NCBI GenBank assembly: GCA_018401495.1
Contig: JAGYJX010000015.1
Span: forward strand, 62,001-126,000
Direction of reading: 5' to 3'
Source of the DNA: Rhodospirillaceae bacterium
Lineage (GTDB): Bacteria > Pseudomonadota > Alphaproteobacteria > Thalassobaculales > Thalassobaculaceae
Length of the DNA: 64,000 nucleotides
A program made the position numbers and the translations under genes. Within the stretch, counting starts at the first letter, position 1; each line of letters starts with the position of its first letter. Below are positions 42,070 through 51,800 of the stretch, in pieces. The notes under the pieces are model-generated. The model searched no databases, had not been told where the DNA came from, and was given only the letters and a program-made list of their open reading frames with translations.

Positions 42070-43113
42070 TCACGCTCTCAGCTCGGCCGCCACCGCCACG
42101 GCGTCGAAGCCGGTCTGGCCGATCACCACCAGCCGCGAGGTGCGCCGCTCGTCGGGCTGCCACGGCCGGTCGAAATAGCGCTGCACGCGGTCGCCGACGC
42201 CCTGGACGATCAGGCGCATGGGCTTGTCCGGGACCGCCACGAAGCCCTTCACCCGCAGGATGTCGTGGCGGGCGGCGACGCCCTTGATCCGGGCCTCCAG
42301 CGCCGCCGGGTCGGCGACCTCGCCGAGATCGACGACGATGCTCGCGAAGTCGTCGTGGTCGTGCTCGTGGCCGTCGTCGTGGTGCGAGGGGCGGGTGGCC
42401 AGATCGTCTTCGGCGCCGGCGTCGAGGCCGAGCAGCACCGCCGGGTCGAGGGCGCCGCCGACCGACGACACCGTCCGCACGGCGGCGCGCAAATGCGGCG
42501 CCATCAGCGCCTTGACCCGCGCCAGGGTGGCGGCGTCCACCAGGTCGGTCTTGTTCAGCACCACCAGATCGGCGCAGCCGAGCTGCTCCTCGAACAGCTC
42601 CTCCAGCGGGCTGTCGTGATCGAGCGACGGGTCGGCGAGGCGCTGCGCGGCGATCGCGGCCGGGTCGGTGGCGAACCGGCCGGCGGCGACGGCGGCGACG
42701 TCGACCACCGCGATCACGCCGTCCACGGTGGCGCGGGTCCGCACCTCCGGCCACCCGAACGCCTTGACCAGCGGTTTCGGCAGGGCGAGGCCCGAGGTCT
42801 CGATGATGATGTGCTCCGGCGGCTCCGGCCGGTCGAGCAGGGCGGCGATGGTCGGCAGGAAGTCGTCGGCGACCGTGCAGCAGATGCAGCCGTTGGTCAG
42901 CTCGACGATGTCGTCATCGCTGCAGTTCTCGTCGCCGCAGCCGCGGATCAGCTCGCGGTCGACGCCGAGATCGCCGAACTCGTTGATGATGAACGCCAGC
43001 CGGCGGCCGCCCGCGTTCTCGATCATGTGGCGGATCAGGCTGGTCTTGCCGGCGCCGAGGAACCCGGTGACGACGGTGGCGGGAATCTTGGTGGTGCGCG
43101 TGGATTGCGCCAT
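42070..43113 (-). CDS. cobW: CobW-family GTPase
   Basis: 347 residues from ATG 43113, which has GGAGG 5 nt upstream; ATG 43125 would place that RBS inside the gene. G3E-type P-loop VVTGFLGAGKTSLIRHM, the metal-binding CxCC motif in NGCICCTVADDFLP, the guanine motif LNKTDLVD and a His-rich segment SHHDDGHEHDHDDF. The C-terminal CobW_C domain ends at 42070. It is a cobalt-handling metallochaperone of aerobic B12 synthesis. The cobalamin riboswitch lies 100 nt upstream, so expression should fall when B12 is plentiful. Confidence 0.93.
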   Translation of the reverse strand: MAQSTRTTKIPATVVTGFLGAGKTSLIRHMIENAGGRRLAFIINEFGDLGVDRELIRGCGDENCSDDDIVELTNGCICCTVADDFLPTIAALLDRPEPPEHIIIETSGLALPKPLVKAFGWPEVRTRATVDGVIAVVDVAAVAAGRFATDPAAIAAQRLADPSLDHDSPLEELFEEQLGCADLVVLNKTDLVDAATLARVKALMAPHLRAAVRTVSSVGGALDPAVLLGLDAGAEDDLATRPSHHDDGHEHDHDDFASIVVDLGEVADPAALEARIKGVAARHDILRVKGFVAVPDKPMRLIVQGVGDRVQRYFDRPWQPDERRTSRLVVIGQTGFDAVAVAAELRA

Positions 43114-43212
43114 GCAGGCCTCCATAGGGCGGCTCGGGGGAGCGGCCCATGTGCACGCGTGGCGTCGCCGGGGAAACCCCGCGCCCCGACCTCACCCCGG
43201 GTCGGAACGGGC

Positions 43213-43408
43213 GACGGTCGACGGCAGGTCTCCTGGCTCGCGGGTCCTGGCTCCGGGTTGCCTTCCCACCCCCGGACGGATCCGGTTGCAGTGGCCTCTT
43301 CACCCGTCGCTCGCCGCTCACAGTTGCGGGGGCAGCCGCGGCTTCGCGCACCGTGCTGCGCGCGCTCCGCGTTCCCTTTCAATCCCCTCTTGGGGGAACC
43401 GTCGACCC
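43213..43408 (-). promoter_or_regulatory. Adenosylcobalamin riboswitch
   Basis: Read on the minus strand, the conserved pieces appear in order: a 5' stem leading to TTGAAAGGGAACG, then GCTGCCCCCGCAACTGTGAG, the B12-box GGCCACTGCA, and the 3' AGCCAGGAGACCTGCC. This is the cobalamin riboswitch consensus. It precedes cobW by about 100 nt in the same direction. The last stem may sequester the ribosome-binding site, as is usual in Proteobacteria; no T-tract is visible for a terminator. Confidence 0.95.
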
Positions 43409-43437
43409 TCCGCTTATCGGTTTCGGGCAGAGGCGTG

Positions 43438-43875
43438 TCAAGGTCGGCCGGCCAGCCAGTCGCGAAACTCGGCGGGGGTGAGCACCGGCACCCCGGCCCG
43501 GTCGCGGACCTCGAGGAGATCGGCGTCACCGGTCACCAGCGCGTCGGCGGCGGCACGACGAGCCAGGGCGAGGAATTTGAGATCGGCCGGATCGCGCAAC
43601 GTGGGCAGGCCGCCGTCGTCGGCGCCGGGGGGCACGGTTTCGACGTGCGGCAGGAAGTCGGCCAGCAGGCTGTGCCGGTCGGCCTCCGCCAGCTTGAACT
43701 TGGGATAGTGCAGGACGCGGAGCAACTCGGCCGCGGTCTCGCGGTCGACCAGCGGCACGAGCCGGCCCGTCTGCCAGGCCGCGCGCAGCCAAGCCAGCTG
43801 TCCGTTGGCGAACAGAAGGGCCGACACGACCGCGTTGGTGTCGAGCACGACGCGCGGTCGGGGGACCTCGATCAC
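43438..43875 (-). CDS. PIN-domain toxin (putative ribonuclease)
   Basis: 145 residues from GTG 43875, overlapping the antitoxin stop (GTGA). The PIN domain has acidic residues in VVLDTNAVVSALLF, RETAAELLRVL and ALVTGDADLLEV, which bind the metal for RNA cleavage. It resembles the PIN_3/PilT-associated group of VapC-like toxins rather than classical VapC. It ends 30 nt before the cobalamin riboswitch on the same strand, so the two transcripts may touch. Confidence 0.8.
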   Translation of the reverse strand: MIEVPRPRVVLDTNAVVSALLFANGQLAWLRAAWQTGRLVPLVDRETAAELLRVLHYPKFKLAEADRHSLLADFLPHVETVPPGADDGGLPTLRDPADLKFLALARRAAADALVTGDADLLEVRDRAGVPVLTPAEFRDWLAGRP

Positions 43876-44120
43876 GCCTCGCTCCGCTCCGGCGTCGGCG
43901 GGCCGCGGCGCGCCCACTCCACGGCATCGGCGACGTCGCCCTCGGTGATCCCCAACGCGTCGAGCTTGGCCCGAACCGCGTCGGCCCGTTGCAGGCGTAC
44001 CGGCGTCAGCACGACCCTGCCACCTTCGACCTCGACCTCGAAGTACTCTGCGTCGCCGACAGCCGTGACCACGGCCTTCGGCAGGGTCAGCTGGTTCTTG
44101 GACGTGCGCTTGGCGAGCAT
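43872..44120 (-). CDS. AbrB/MazE-type antitoxin
   Basis: 82 residues. An N-terminal swapped-hairpin DNA-binding segment (AKRTSKNQLTLPKAVVTAVG, EYFEVEVEGGRVVLTPVRL) is followed by an acidic helix (LDALGITEGDVADAVEWAR) likely to wrap the toxin. It is directly coupled to the PIN-domain gene by a 4-nt overlap, the usual antitoxin-first order. Autoregulation is expected but no operator was found. A run of AAGTAAGGAAGTAAGG lies just upstream of the ATG. Confidence 0.8.
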   Translation of the reverse strand: MLAKRTSKNQLTLPKAVVTAVGDAEYFEVEVEGGRVVLTPVRLQRADAVRAKLDALGITEGDVADAVEWARRGPPTPERSEA

Positions 44121-44261
44121 TCCGGATCTCCAAAAGTAAGGAAGTAAGGATGCAAGAATGTAGGCTATCCGCCGGGAGGCGAAGTCCGCAACCTGCCTTG
44201 TGGTGGTCACATATCGCGGGTATGTGGGAACGGTTGCAGAATACCGAAACGGAGGACGGGC

Positions 44262-44699
44262 ATGCGTCGTTTGGCGAGCGGGGTCGTCGGTGCGGTGTTG
44301 GCGGTCGGACTGGCGGTCGGGGCCACGAGCGGCGCCTCGGCACAGGAAAAGACGGCGATCTCCATCGAGCTGAACAAGCTGGAACCGCTGGAGGGCAGCT
44401 GCCGGGCATACTTCGTGGTCCGGCCGGAAGGCACCACCGAGTACCGGGAGTTCAAGATGGAGCTGCTGGTGTTCGACACCGGCGGCGTCATCCAGAAATG
44501 GCTCGCCATCGACGCCGCGCCGCTGCGCGCCGGCAAGACCTCGGTCAAGCTGTTCGACGTCTCGGGCGTGACCTGCGACAAGGTCGGGTCGGTGCTTCTG
44601 AACGACGTGACCGCGTGCGCCGGGGCTGCCGGTGACATCGCCGGTTGTGTCGACCGCGTGGCGCCGTCCTCCAAGGCGACCGCGACGTTCTACAAGTAG
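44262..44699 (+). CDS. Periplasmic protein of unknown function
   Basis: 145 residues with a clear signal peptide (MRRLASGVVGAVLAVGLAVG, cleaved near SAQ-EK). The mature part is a compact beta-rich protein with ISIELNKLEPLEGSCRAYFV, ELLVFDTGGVIQKWLAID, PLRAGKTSVKLFDV and cysteines in SCRAY, TCDK, ACAG and GCVD that may form two disulphides. It is similar to unnamed secreted proteins of alphaproteobacteria. It is read toward the methyltransferase gene but has no obvious link to it. Confidence 0.65.
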   Translation: MRRLASGVVGAVLAVGLAVGATSGASAQEKTAISIELNKLEPLEGSCRAYFVVRPEGTTEYREFKMELLVFDTGGVIQKWLAIDAAPLRAGKTSVKLFDVSGVTCDKVGSVLLNDVTACAGAAGDIAGCVDRVAPSSKATATFYK

Positions 44700-44740
44700 G
44701 CCGGCTACAAGTAGGCCGCCCGGCTCGGGGGCCGCGTTCC

Positions 44741-45259
44741 GTGGCGCGCGAGCTGCGCCTTCTCGTCGACCGTCTGGCGACGCCGATCGGCGACCTGCTG
44801 GTCGTGGTGGACGAACAGGGCTGCCTGCGCGCGGTCGACTGGGTCGATCACGAGGCGCGGATGCGGCATCTCCTGCGCCTGCAGTACGCCGGTCGCGACC
44901 CGCGGATCGAGCCCGGCGACGCGGCCTCGGCGACGGCGGCGTTCGCCGCCTACTTCGCCGGCGATCTCGCGGCCATCGACCGGCTGCCGGTCGAGACCGG
45001 CGGCACCGCGTTCCAGCGGTCGGTCTGGAGCGAGCTGCGGCGGATCCCGTGCGGCCGGACCGTCACCTACCGGGCGCTCGCCGAGCGGGTGGGCCGGCCG
45101 GCGGCGGTGCGGGCGGTCGGCCACGCCAACGGTTCCAACCCGATCAGCGTCGCCGTGCCCTGCCACCGGGTGGTCGGCAGCAACGGCACGCTGACCGGGT
45201 ATGGCGGCGGGATCGAGCGCAAGCGCTGGCTTCTGGAGCACGAGCGCGCGACGCTCTGA
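44741..45259 (+). CDS. ogt: Methylated-DNA-protein-cysteine S-methyltransferase
   Basis: 172 residues from GTG 44741, the only start after the previous gene's stop that keeps the full N-domain. The active-site motif VAVPCHRVVG (Cys141) and the preceding GTAFQRSVWSELRRIPCGRT and RAVGHANGSNPIS are diagnostic. The protein removes O6-alkyl groups from guanine by suicide transfer to Cys. No AdaA or AlkA domain is fused. An AT-rich gap of 56 nt separates it from the convergent transglutaminase gene. Confidence 0.92.
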   Translation: MARELRLLVDRLATPIGDLLVVVDEQGCLRAVDWVDHEARMRHLLRLQYAGRDPRIEPGDAASATAAFAAYFAGDLAAIDRLPVETGGTAFQRSVWSELRRIPCGRTVTYRALAERVGRPAAVRAVGHANGSNPISVAVPCHRVVGSNGTLTGYGGGIERKRWLLEHERATL

Positions 45260-45315
45260 TATTATTTTAAAATCAGTGACATTATATGACGTTGCTGAAT
45301 GTTCTGACTCGAGCA

Positions 45316-46224
45316 TCAGGCGGCGGCGTCGTCGTCGGCAATCGGCAGGACGTCCACGGCCACCCGCACGCGATGCTGGCCGCCGCCGACGATGGCGCCC
45401 TTCACCGGGCTGACGTCGCCGTAGTCGCGGCCCCAGGCCAGGGTCACGTGCTCGGTGGTGGCCAGCTTGTCGTTGGTCGGATCGAGGTCCACCCAGCCGT
45501 GCCCCGGCACCCGGACCGACACCCAGGCGTGGCTGGCGTCCGACCCCTGGAGCTTCTGGCCGCCGGGCGGCGGGTAGGTCAGCAGGTAGCCGCTGACGTA
45601 GCGCGCCGGGATGCCGACGCCGCGCAGCCCGGCCAGCATCAGGTGGGCGAAATCCTGGCAGACCCCGCGACGGATGCGGAACACCTCGGACACCGGCGTC
45701 GACACCGTGGTGGCGGTGGTGTCGTACTCGAAGTCGCGGTGGATGCGATGGTTGAGGTCGATCGCCGCTTCCAGGATCGGGCGTCCGGGGGTGAACGATT
45801 CCCGCGCCCAGCGCCAGACCGCCTCGCCGGCCCGGGTCATCGGCGAATCGTACGCGAACGGTTGCGCCGACAGGATTTCCGGGTCGGTGACCGCCGAGCC
45901 GTTGACCCGCGAACGCTCCCAGGGCGGGGTCGCCGCCGGGTCCACCGGCTTCGGCTCCTCGACCGCCACGGTCCCGCGGGCCTGGACCACCAGGCGGGTG
46001 TGCTCGTCCTGGATCGTCAGGTGCTCCACCGGGTTGCCGAAGAAGTCGACCTCGGCGCGGCGGATGGCCGGCGCCGGCGTCAGGGCGACGCGCCAGATCT
46101 CGGTGCGCTGGTTGGCGGTCGGCCGCGGGGTCAGGTGCAGCAGGTGGTGCGAGATCGAGACCGGCGCGGAATACACGAAATCGGTGCGGTGACGGACGTC
46201 GTAGCGAACCACGGCCCGGCTCAT
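45316..46224 (-). CDS. Transglutaminase-like cysteine protease-fold protein
   Basis: 302 residues. An N-terminal bacterial transglutaminase domain (VRYDVRHRTDFVYSAPVSIS) is followed by the transglutaminase core with Cys in RRGVCQDFAHLMLAGLR, His in DASHAWVSVRVPG and Asp in WVDLDPTNDK. It starts inside the last codon of the ATP-grasp/alpha-E gene (ATGA). In this gene cluster, known from many bacteria, it may cleave or cross-link peptides made by the ATP-grasp partner; that role is prediction from the literature on circularly permuted ATP-grasp systems. Confidence 0.88.
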   Translation of the reverse strand: MSRAVVRYDVRHRTDFVYSAPVSISHHLLHLTPRPTANQRTEIWRVALTPAPAIRRAEVDFFGNPVEHLTIQDEHTRLVVQARGTVAVEEPKPVDPAATPPWERSRVNGSAVTDPEILSAQPFAYDSPMTRAGEAVWRWARESFTPGRPILEAAIDLNHRIHRDFEYDTTATTVSTPVSEVFRIRRGVCQDFAHLMLAGLRGVGIPARYVSGYLLTYPPPGGQKLQGSDASHAWVSVRVPGHGWVDLDPTNDKLATTEHVTLAWGRDYGDVSPVKGAIVGGGQHRVRVAVDVLPIADDDAAA

Positions 46225-48806
46225 GGCTCGAAGAACCGCCGGAGCGAGGCGGCCTCCGTGTGACGGCCGAGGTCGGCGTGGCTGAAATAGTGCCGGCCGA
46301 TGGTCTCCGACAGATCGGCCAGCGCGCCGGCGACCCGCGCCAGCAGCGTGTCGAGTTCCACCCGTCGTCCCTTGCTGTCGGCCTGCGCCAGCGTCCGCAC
46401 GTCGGCGAGCCGGATGGCGGCCTGGCAGGACAGGATCTGGCGTTGCTCCGGCGACCGGTCGAGCGCGTCGCCGAACCGCGGCAGTCGGGCGGCGTGTTGC
46501 TCCAGGGCGTCGAGCTGGAAGCCGACCGAGCGCGGGTTGCTCTCGTCGACCAGCAGCAGGTCGAGGACCGGGACGAGGCGGGGCGCGCTGACGTAGCGCG
46601 CCCGGTAGGTCATGAAGCTGTCGGCCAGTTCCAGCAGCCGGTCGAGGAAGCCCTGGCGCTCCGGGTCGCCGGCCGACAGCAGCCCGCGCAGCAGGCCGGC
46701 CATGGTGGCCGCGCGCTCCATCCGGCGGCCCATGTCGAGGAACCGCCAGCCCTGGGTGCGCGTGGTGTTCTCCATGCCGAGACCGGAGAACGCCGACATG
46801 GTGCGCAGCATGTCGTTCAGGATCGCCGAGGCGTCGCCGATGTCGAGCCACACCCGCGGGCGCTGCCGCAGCGCCTCCTGGTGCAGCTGGTCGAGCGTGC
46901 GCCAGGCGTCGAGCGACAGCCGGTCGCGGGTCAGCGACGCCACCCGGTTCACGGTCTTGACCAGCTGCGGGATGCCGTTCGGCTCGGCCGGGTCGAACAG
47001 GTAGGCCTGGATGCGGTGTTCGATCTGCGCCGGCGACAGGGTCCGGCCGCGCCGCCGCATCAGGCCGTCGACGTCGCCCGGATGGGCCAGCATGTAGAGC
47101 AGCTTCTGCATGGCGACGTTGGCGGTGCTGTCCTGGACCGAGTCCTCGGCCAGCCGCGTCAACAGGCTGCGCAGCAGCCGCATGGCGTTCTCGGTGCGCT
47201 CGGCGTAGCGGCCGAGCCAGTACATGTTGTCGGCCGCCCGGCTCGGCAGGTCGTCGCCGGCCCGGCGCAGCACCGGGGTGCTCTCCTCCGGGCGCAGCAG
47301 GCTGAAGCTGTCGACCGGCGCCGAGGACAGCACCCAGGTGTCCTTGGAACCGGAGCCGCGCTGCATCGACACCGCGCGGGTCGAGTTGCTTTCCGAGATC
47401 CGGGTCAACCCGCCCGGCATCACCGCATAGTCGTCGCCGAGCGCGGTCGCGAACATGCGCAGCGCCATCGGCCGCGCCACCAGCTTTCCCTGGTCCCAGG
47501 CCGGCGCGGTCGACAGCGTGATGGCTTCCTGTCCGACATAGTCGTAGCCGCGCTGCCGGATGCGCTCGATCAGGGCTGCCCGCTCGGCGGCGTCGAGGGC
47601 CGACCCCAGGACCTGGCCGGCCTCGGCGTTGACCAGGGTCGGGGTCTGGAAGGTGCGGGCGACCACCATGCTGTCGAGGTTGGCGATGACGTGCTCGCGC
47701 GCGCTCTGCTGGCCGCACCACCAGGTGGCGATGTGCGGCAGCACCAGTTCCTCGCCCAGCAGGTGGCTGCACAGGCCCGGCAGGAACCCCATCAGCGCCG
47801 TGCATTCCACCAGGCCGGAGCCGAGGGCGTTGGCGATCGTCACGTTGCCGGCCCGCGCCGCCTCCACCAGCCCGGCGACGCCGAGGGCGGAATCCGGCCG
47901 CAGCTCCAGCGGGTCGCACCATTCGGTGTCGATCCGGCGCAGCACCACGTCGACCGGCTGCAGGCCGCCGATGGTCTTCAGGTACACCCGGTTGTCGCGG
48001 ACCGTCAGGTCGGCGCCCTCGACCAGCGGGTAGCCGAGATAGCGCGCCAGGAAGGCGTGCTCGAAATACGTCTCGTTCAGGGGGCCGGGGGTCAGCAGGA
48101 CGATGCGCGGATCGTCCTTGCCGGACAGCGCCCGCAGGTTCTCCCGCAGCGCCTGGAAGAAATGCGCCAGCCGGCGGACCCGGCCCTCGCGGAACAGGTC
48201 GCTCAGGCACTGCGCGGTGATCACCCGGTTCTCGAGCGCGTAGCCTGCGCCGGACGGCGCCTGGGTGCGGTCGTTGAACACCCACCACCGCCCGTCCGGC
48301 GAGCGCGCGATGTCGGCGGCGTAGAGCTGCAGGAAGGTCTCGTAGGGCGGCACGATGCCGTGGCAGGGCAGGTGGAAATTCGGGTTGGCGTAGACCAGCG
48401 CCGACGGCAGCACGCCGTCCTTGATCAGGGTCTGCGGGCCGTACAGATCGGCCAGGATGGCGTTCATCAGCCGGGCGCGCTGCTTCAGCCCGCGCTCCAG
48501 CAGGTCCCACTCGTCCTCGGGGATGATCAACGGCATGACGTCGAGTTCCCACGGGCGCTGCTCGCCCTTGGGATCGCCGTACACGTTGTAGGTGACGCCG
48601 TGCTGCCGGATCAGGCGGAGCGCGGTCTGGGGATGCTGGGCGACTTCGTCCGCGGGCAGCGACCGCATGCCGTCGAGGAACGACCGCCAGTACGGACGCC
48701 GCTCGCCGTCCGGGGCGACCAGCTCGTCGTAGATCCCGTCGAGAGTGCGGTAGTCGACCAGAAGGTCGTCGGGATCGTCGGAATGGACGGAGGCGCTGGG
48801 GGGCAT
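46221..48806 (-). CDS. Circularly permuted ATP-grasp fused to alpha-E domain
   Basis: 861 residues, two domains usually encoded separately. The N-terminal half (about 80-480: LPCHGIVPPYETFLQLYAAD, WWVFNDRTQAPSGAGYALEN, IVLLTPGPLNETYFEHAFLA, VVLRRIDTEWCDPLEL) is the circularly permuted ATP-grasp, a predicted peptide ligase. The C-terminal half (about 510-855: DNMYWLGRYAERTENAMRLL to the end) is the all-helical alpha-E domain. The fusion is intact. The gene sits between a DUF2126 transglutaminase and a transglutaminase, as in the standard cluster. Confidence 0.9.
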   Translation of the reverse strand: MPPSASVHSDDPDDLLVDYRTLDGIYDELVAPDGERRPYWRSFLDGMRSLPADEVAQHPQTALRLIRQHGVTYNVYGDPKGEQRPWELDVMPLIIPEDEWDLLERGLKQRARLMNAILADLYGPQTLIKDGVLPSALVYANPNFHLPCHGIVPPYETFLQLYAADIARSPDGRWWVFNDRTQAPSGAGYALENRVITAQCLSDLFREGRVRRLAHFFQALRENLRALSGKDDPRIVLLTPGPLNETYFEHAFLARYLGYPLVEGADLTVRDNRVYLKTIGGLQPVDVVLRRIDTEWCDPLELRPDSALGVAGLVEAARAGNVTIANALGSGLVECTALMGFLPGLCSHLLGEELVLPHIATWWCGQQSAREHVIANLDSMVVARTFQTPTLVNAEAGQVLGSALDAAERAALIERIRQRGYDYVGQEAITLSTAPAWDQGKLVARPMALRMFATALGDDYAVMPGGLTRISESNSTRAVSMQRGSGSKDTWVLSSAPVDSFSLLRPEESTPVLRRAGDDLPSRAADNMYWLGRYAERTENAMRLLRSLLTRLAEDSVQDSTANVAMQKLLYMLAHPGDVDGLMRRRGRTLSPAQIEHRIQAYLFDPAEPNGIPQLVKTVNRVASLTRDRLSLDAWRTLDQLHQEALRQRPRVWLDIGDASAILNDMLRTMSAFSGLGMENTTRTQGWRFLDMGRRMERAATMAGLLRGLLSAGDPERQGFLDRLLELADSFMTYRARYVSAPRLVPVLDLLLVDESNPRSVGFQLDALEQHAARLPRFGDALDRSPEQRQILSCQAAIRLADVRTLAQADSKGRRVELDTLLARVAGALADLSETIGRHYFSHADLGRHTEAASLRRFFEP

Positions 48807-48855
48807 TCTCGAATCCGGCGTGAGGGCAACCGCGACGCTAGCACGCGACGCCGCC

Positions 48856-51800
48856 TCACGTCAGACGAAGGTCGAGGGTCAGCGGGAACTCGGGGTTATC
48901 AACGGCTTTGCGGGGCGGCGCCGACCGGCCGGGGGTGTGGCCGATGGTTTCGAACCGCGCGAGTCGCCGGCCTTCGGCCTCGAACGCGTTGATCGGCGAC
49001 GTCTCGTGGCTGCGACCGCCGGGGTGGCCGACATGGTAGACGCAGCCGCCCACCGTCCGGCCGGTCCAGTCGTCGACGATGTCGAAGGTCAGCGGCGCGT
49101 GCACGCCGATCGTCGGGTGCAGGGCCGAAGCCGGCGCCCAGGCGCGGAACCGCACGCCGGCCACCGCTTCGCCGCTCCGGCCGGTGCCGGTCATCGGCAG
49201 GTCGACGCCGTTGCAGGTGATCCGGTAGCGGGTCGGGTCGAAGCCGGTGACCTGGGCCTGCAGCCGCTCCAGCGAGGAATCGACGTAGCGGACGGTGCCG
49301 CCGATCGCGCCTTCCTCGCCCATCACGTGCCAGGGCTCGAGCGCGGTCCGGATCTCCAGCCTGAGGTCGCGCCAGGCGACCGCACCCATGGTCGGGAACC
49401 GGAACTCCAGGTGCGGGCGATACCAGTCGGCCTCGATCGGGTAGCCGGCCGCCCGTAGGTCGTCGATCACGTCCTCGAAGTCCTGCCAGACGAAATGCGG
49501 CAGCATGAAGCGGTCGTGCAGCGCGGTGCCCCAGCGCTTCAGGCGGCCGGTGTAGGGGGTCCGCCAGAACCACGCGATCAGGGCCCGCAGCACCAGCGTC
49601 TGGGCCAGGCTCATGCGCGGATGCGGCGGCATCTCGAAGGCCGCGGAACTCGACCAGCCCGAGACGCCCGGTCGGGCCGTCCGGCGAGTACAGCTTGTCG
49701 ATGCAGATCTCGGTGCGGTGGGTGTTGCCGGTGACGTCGATCAGCAGGTTCCGGAAGATCCGGTCGACCAGCCAGGGCGGCACCCGGCCGGCCGACGGGT
49801 CGGGGATCTGCCGGAACGCGACCTCGAGTTCGTACAGCTGGTCGTGGCGGGCCTCGTCGACGCGCGGGGCCTGGCTGGTCGGCCCGATGAACAGGCCCGA
49901 GAACAGGTAGCTGAGCGACGGGTGGTTCTGCCAGTAGGCGACCAGGCTGCGCAGCAGATCGGGACGCCGCAGGAACGGGCTGTCGGCCGGCCGCGCCGCG
50001 CCGACGACGACGTGGTTGCCGCCGCCGGTGCCGACCGCCTTGCCGTCGACCAGGAACTTCTCGGTGCCGAGCCGGGTGAGGCGGGCCTCCTCGTACAGCG
50101 CCTCGGTGATCGCCACCTGCTCGTCCCAGCTGCGCGCCGGGTGGATGTTCACCTCGATCACGCCCGGGTCCGGGGTGACCTTGATGACGTTGATCCGCGG
50201 GTCGGTCGGCGGCGTGTAGCCCTCGACGTGGACCGGGACGTCCAGTTCGACGGCGGCACCCTCGACGGCGTCGAGCAGGTCGACGTAGTCGTCGACCGAG
50301 CGGGTCGGCGGCAGGAACACGCAGAGCCGCCCGTCGCGCGGCTCGACCGCCAGCGCGGTTCGCACGGCGCGGTCGGAATCGCTGTCGGGCAGGGTCTGGG
50401 GACGGGTCTCCTGGCGCACGTCGGCTTCGTCCGGGAGTGCCGGGCAGGGAGGCCTGCTCGGGCCGCGGCGTCGGCAGGGCGCCGGTCTCCTCGAACGGAT
50501 CGGTCGGGTAGAAGTACGGGTAGCTGGCCGGCGGAACGTACGGGAGGGTGCCGAGCGGCAGCCGCAGGCCGGCCGGCGAGTCGCCGGGCGCCAGCAGGAT
50601 GCGGCCACGCCGCGACCGCCAGATCTCGGTCAGCCACTTCCGGCCGCCGTCGCGGCCCTGCCAGGCCTGGATCGGCAGCACCGTCCCGACCGGCTGGCCG
50701 AGGCCGCGGTCGAACACCCGCACCAGACGGGCCCGCTCCTCCGGGTCGTCGAGCTTGGAATCCAGCGGATCGACGTTGTCGGGCAGCTTGCTCTCGCGGT
50801 CGACGAAGCGGATCGGATCCTCGAAGGCCCACAGCACGGCGTTCTCGTCGACATCGAGGCGCCGGGCGATCGCCTTGGTCAGCGCTTCGGCCTGGGCCGC
50901 GGTCGGCGCGTAGTCCTCGCCCTCGCGGGCGATCAGGCGGTCGGTCCGCCACAGCGGCAGGCCGTCGCCGCGCCAGTACAGCGCGAACGCCCAGCGCGGC
51001 AGGCTCTCGCCGGGGTACCACTTGCCCTGGCCGTAGTGCAGCAGCCCGTGGGGGGCGAAGCGCTCGCGCAGCCGTCGGATCAGCGTGTCGGCGAGGCGCC
51101 GCTTGGTCGGCCCGACGGCGGCGGTGTTCCACTCGGCGCCGTCGAGATCGTCGATCGAGACGAAGGTCGGCTCGCCGCCCATGGTCAGCCGCACGTCGCC
51201 GGACGCCAGGTCGGCGTCGACCTGATGGCCGACCCGATCGATGGCGCGCCACTGCTCGTCGCTGTACGGCTTGGTGACGCGCGGCGTCTCCATCACCCGG
51301 GTGACGGACATGCGGTGCGAGAACTCCACCTCGGCCGGCTCGACCATGCCCTCGATCGGGGCGGCCGAGCGCGGATCGGCGGTGCACGCCACCGGAATGT
51401 GGCCCTCGCCGCACAGCAGGCCGGACGTCGGGTCGAGGCCGATCCAGCCGGCGCCCGGGATGTAGACCTCGGCCCAGGCGTGCAGGTCGGTGAAGTCCTC
51501 CTCGGTGCCCGACGGGCCGTCGAGCGCCTTCTGGTCGGCCTTCAGCTGCACCAGGTAGCCGGAGGCGAAGCGGGCCGCCAGCCCGAGATGACGCAGGATC
51601 TGGACCAGCAGCCAGCCGGTGTCCCGGCACGACCCCTTGCGCAGCCCGAGGGTTTCCTCGGTGGTCTGGATGCCCGGCTCCAGGCGGACGATGTAGCCGA
51701 TCATCCCCTGCAGGCGCTGGTTCAGGGCGACCAGGAAGTCGACGATCTGGCAGTCGTCGCGCGGCACCGCCGCCAGCCACTCCGTCAGGAGTTCGCCCGC

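Noticed and set aside
43126..43212. Leader peptide between the riboswitch and cobW
   Set aside because: No short frame with a ribosome-binding site; the space is the riboswitch's expression platform.
46260..48992. Long plus-strand open frame opposite the ATP-grasp/alpha-E gene
   Set aside because: No family motifs, full overlap with a well-supported gene on the other strand.
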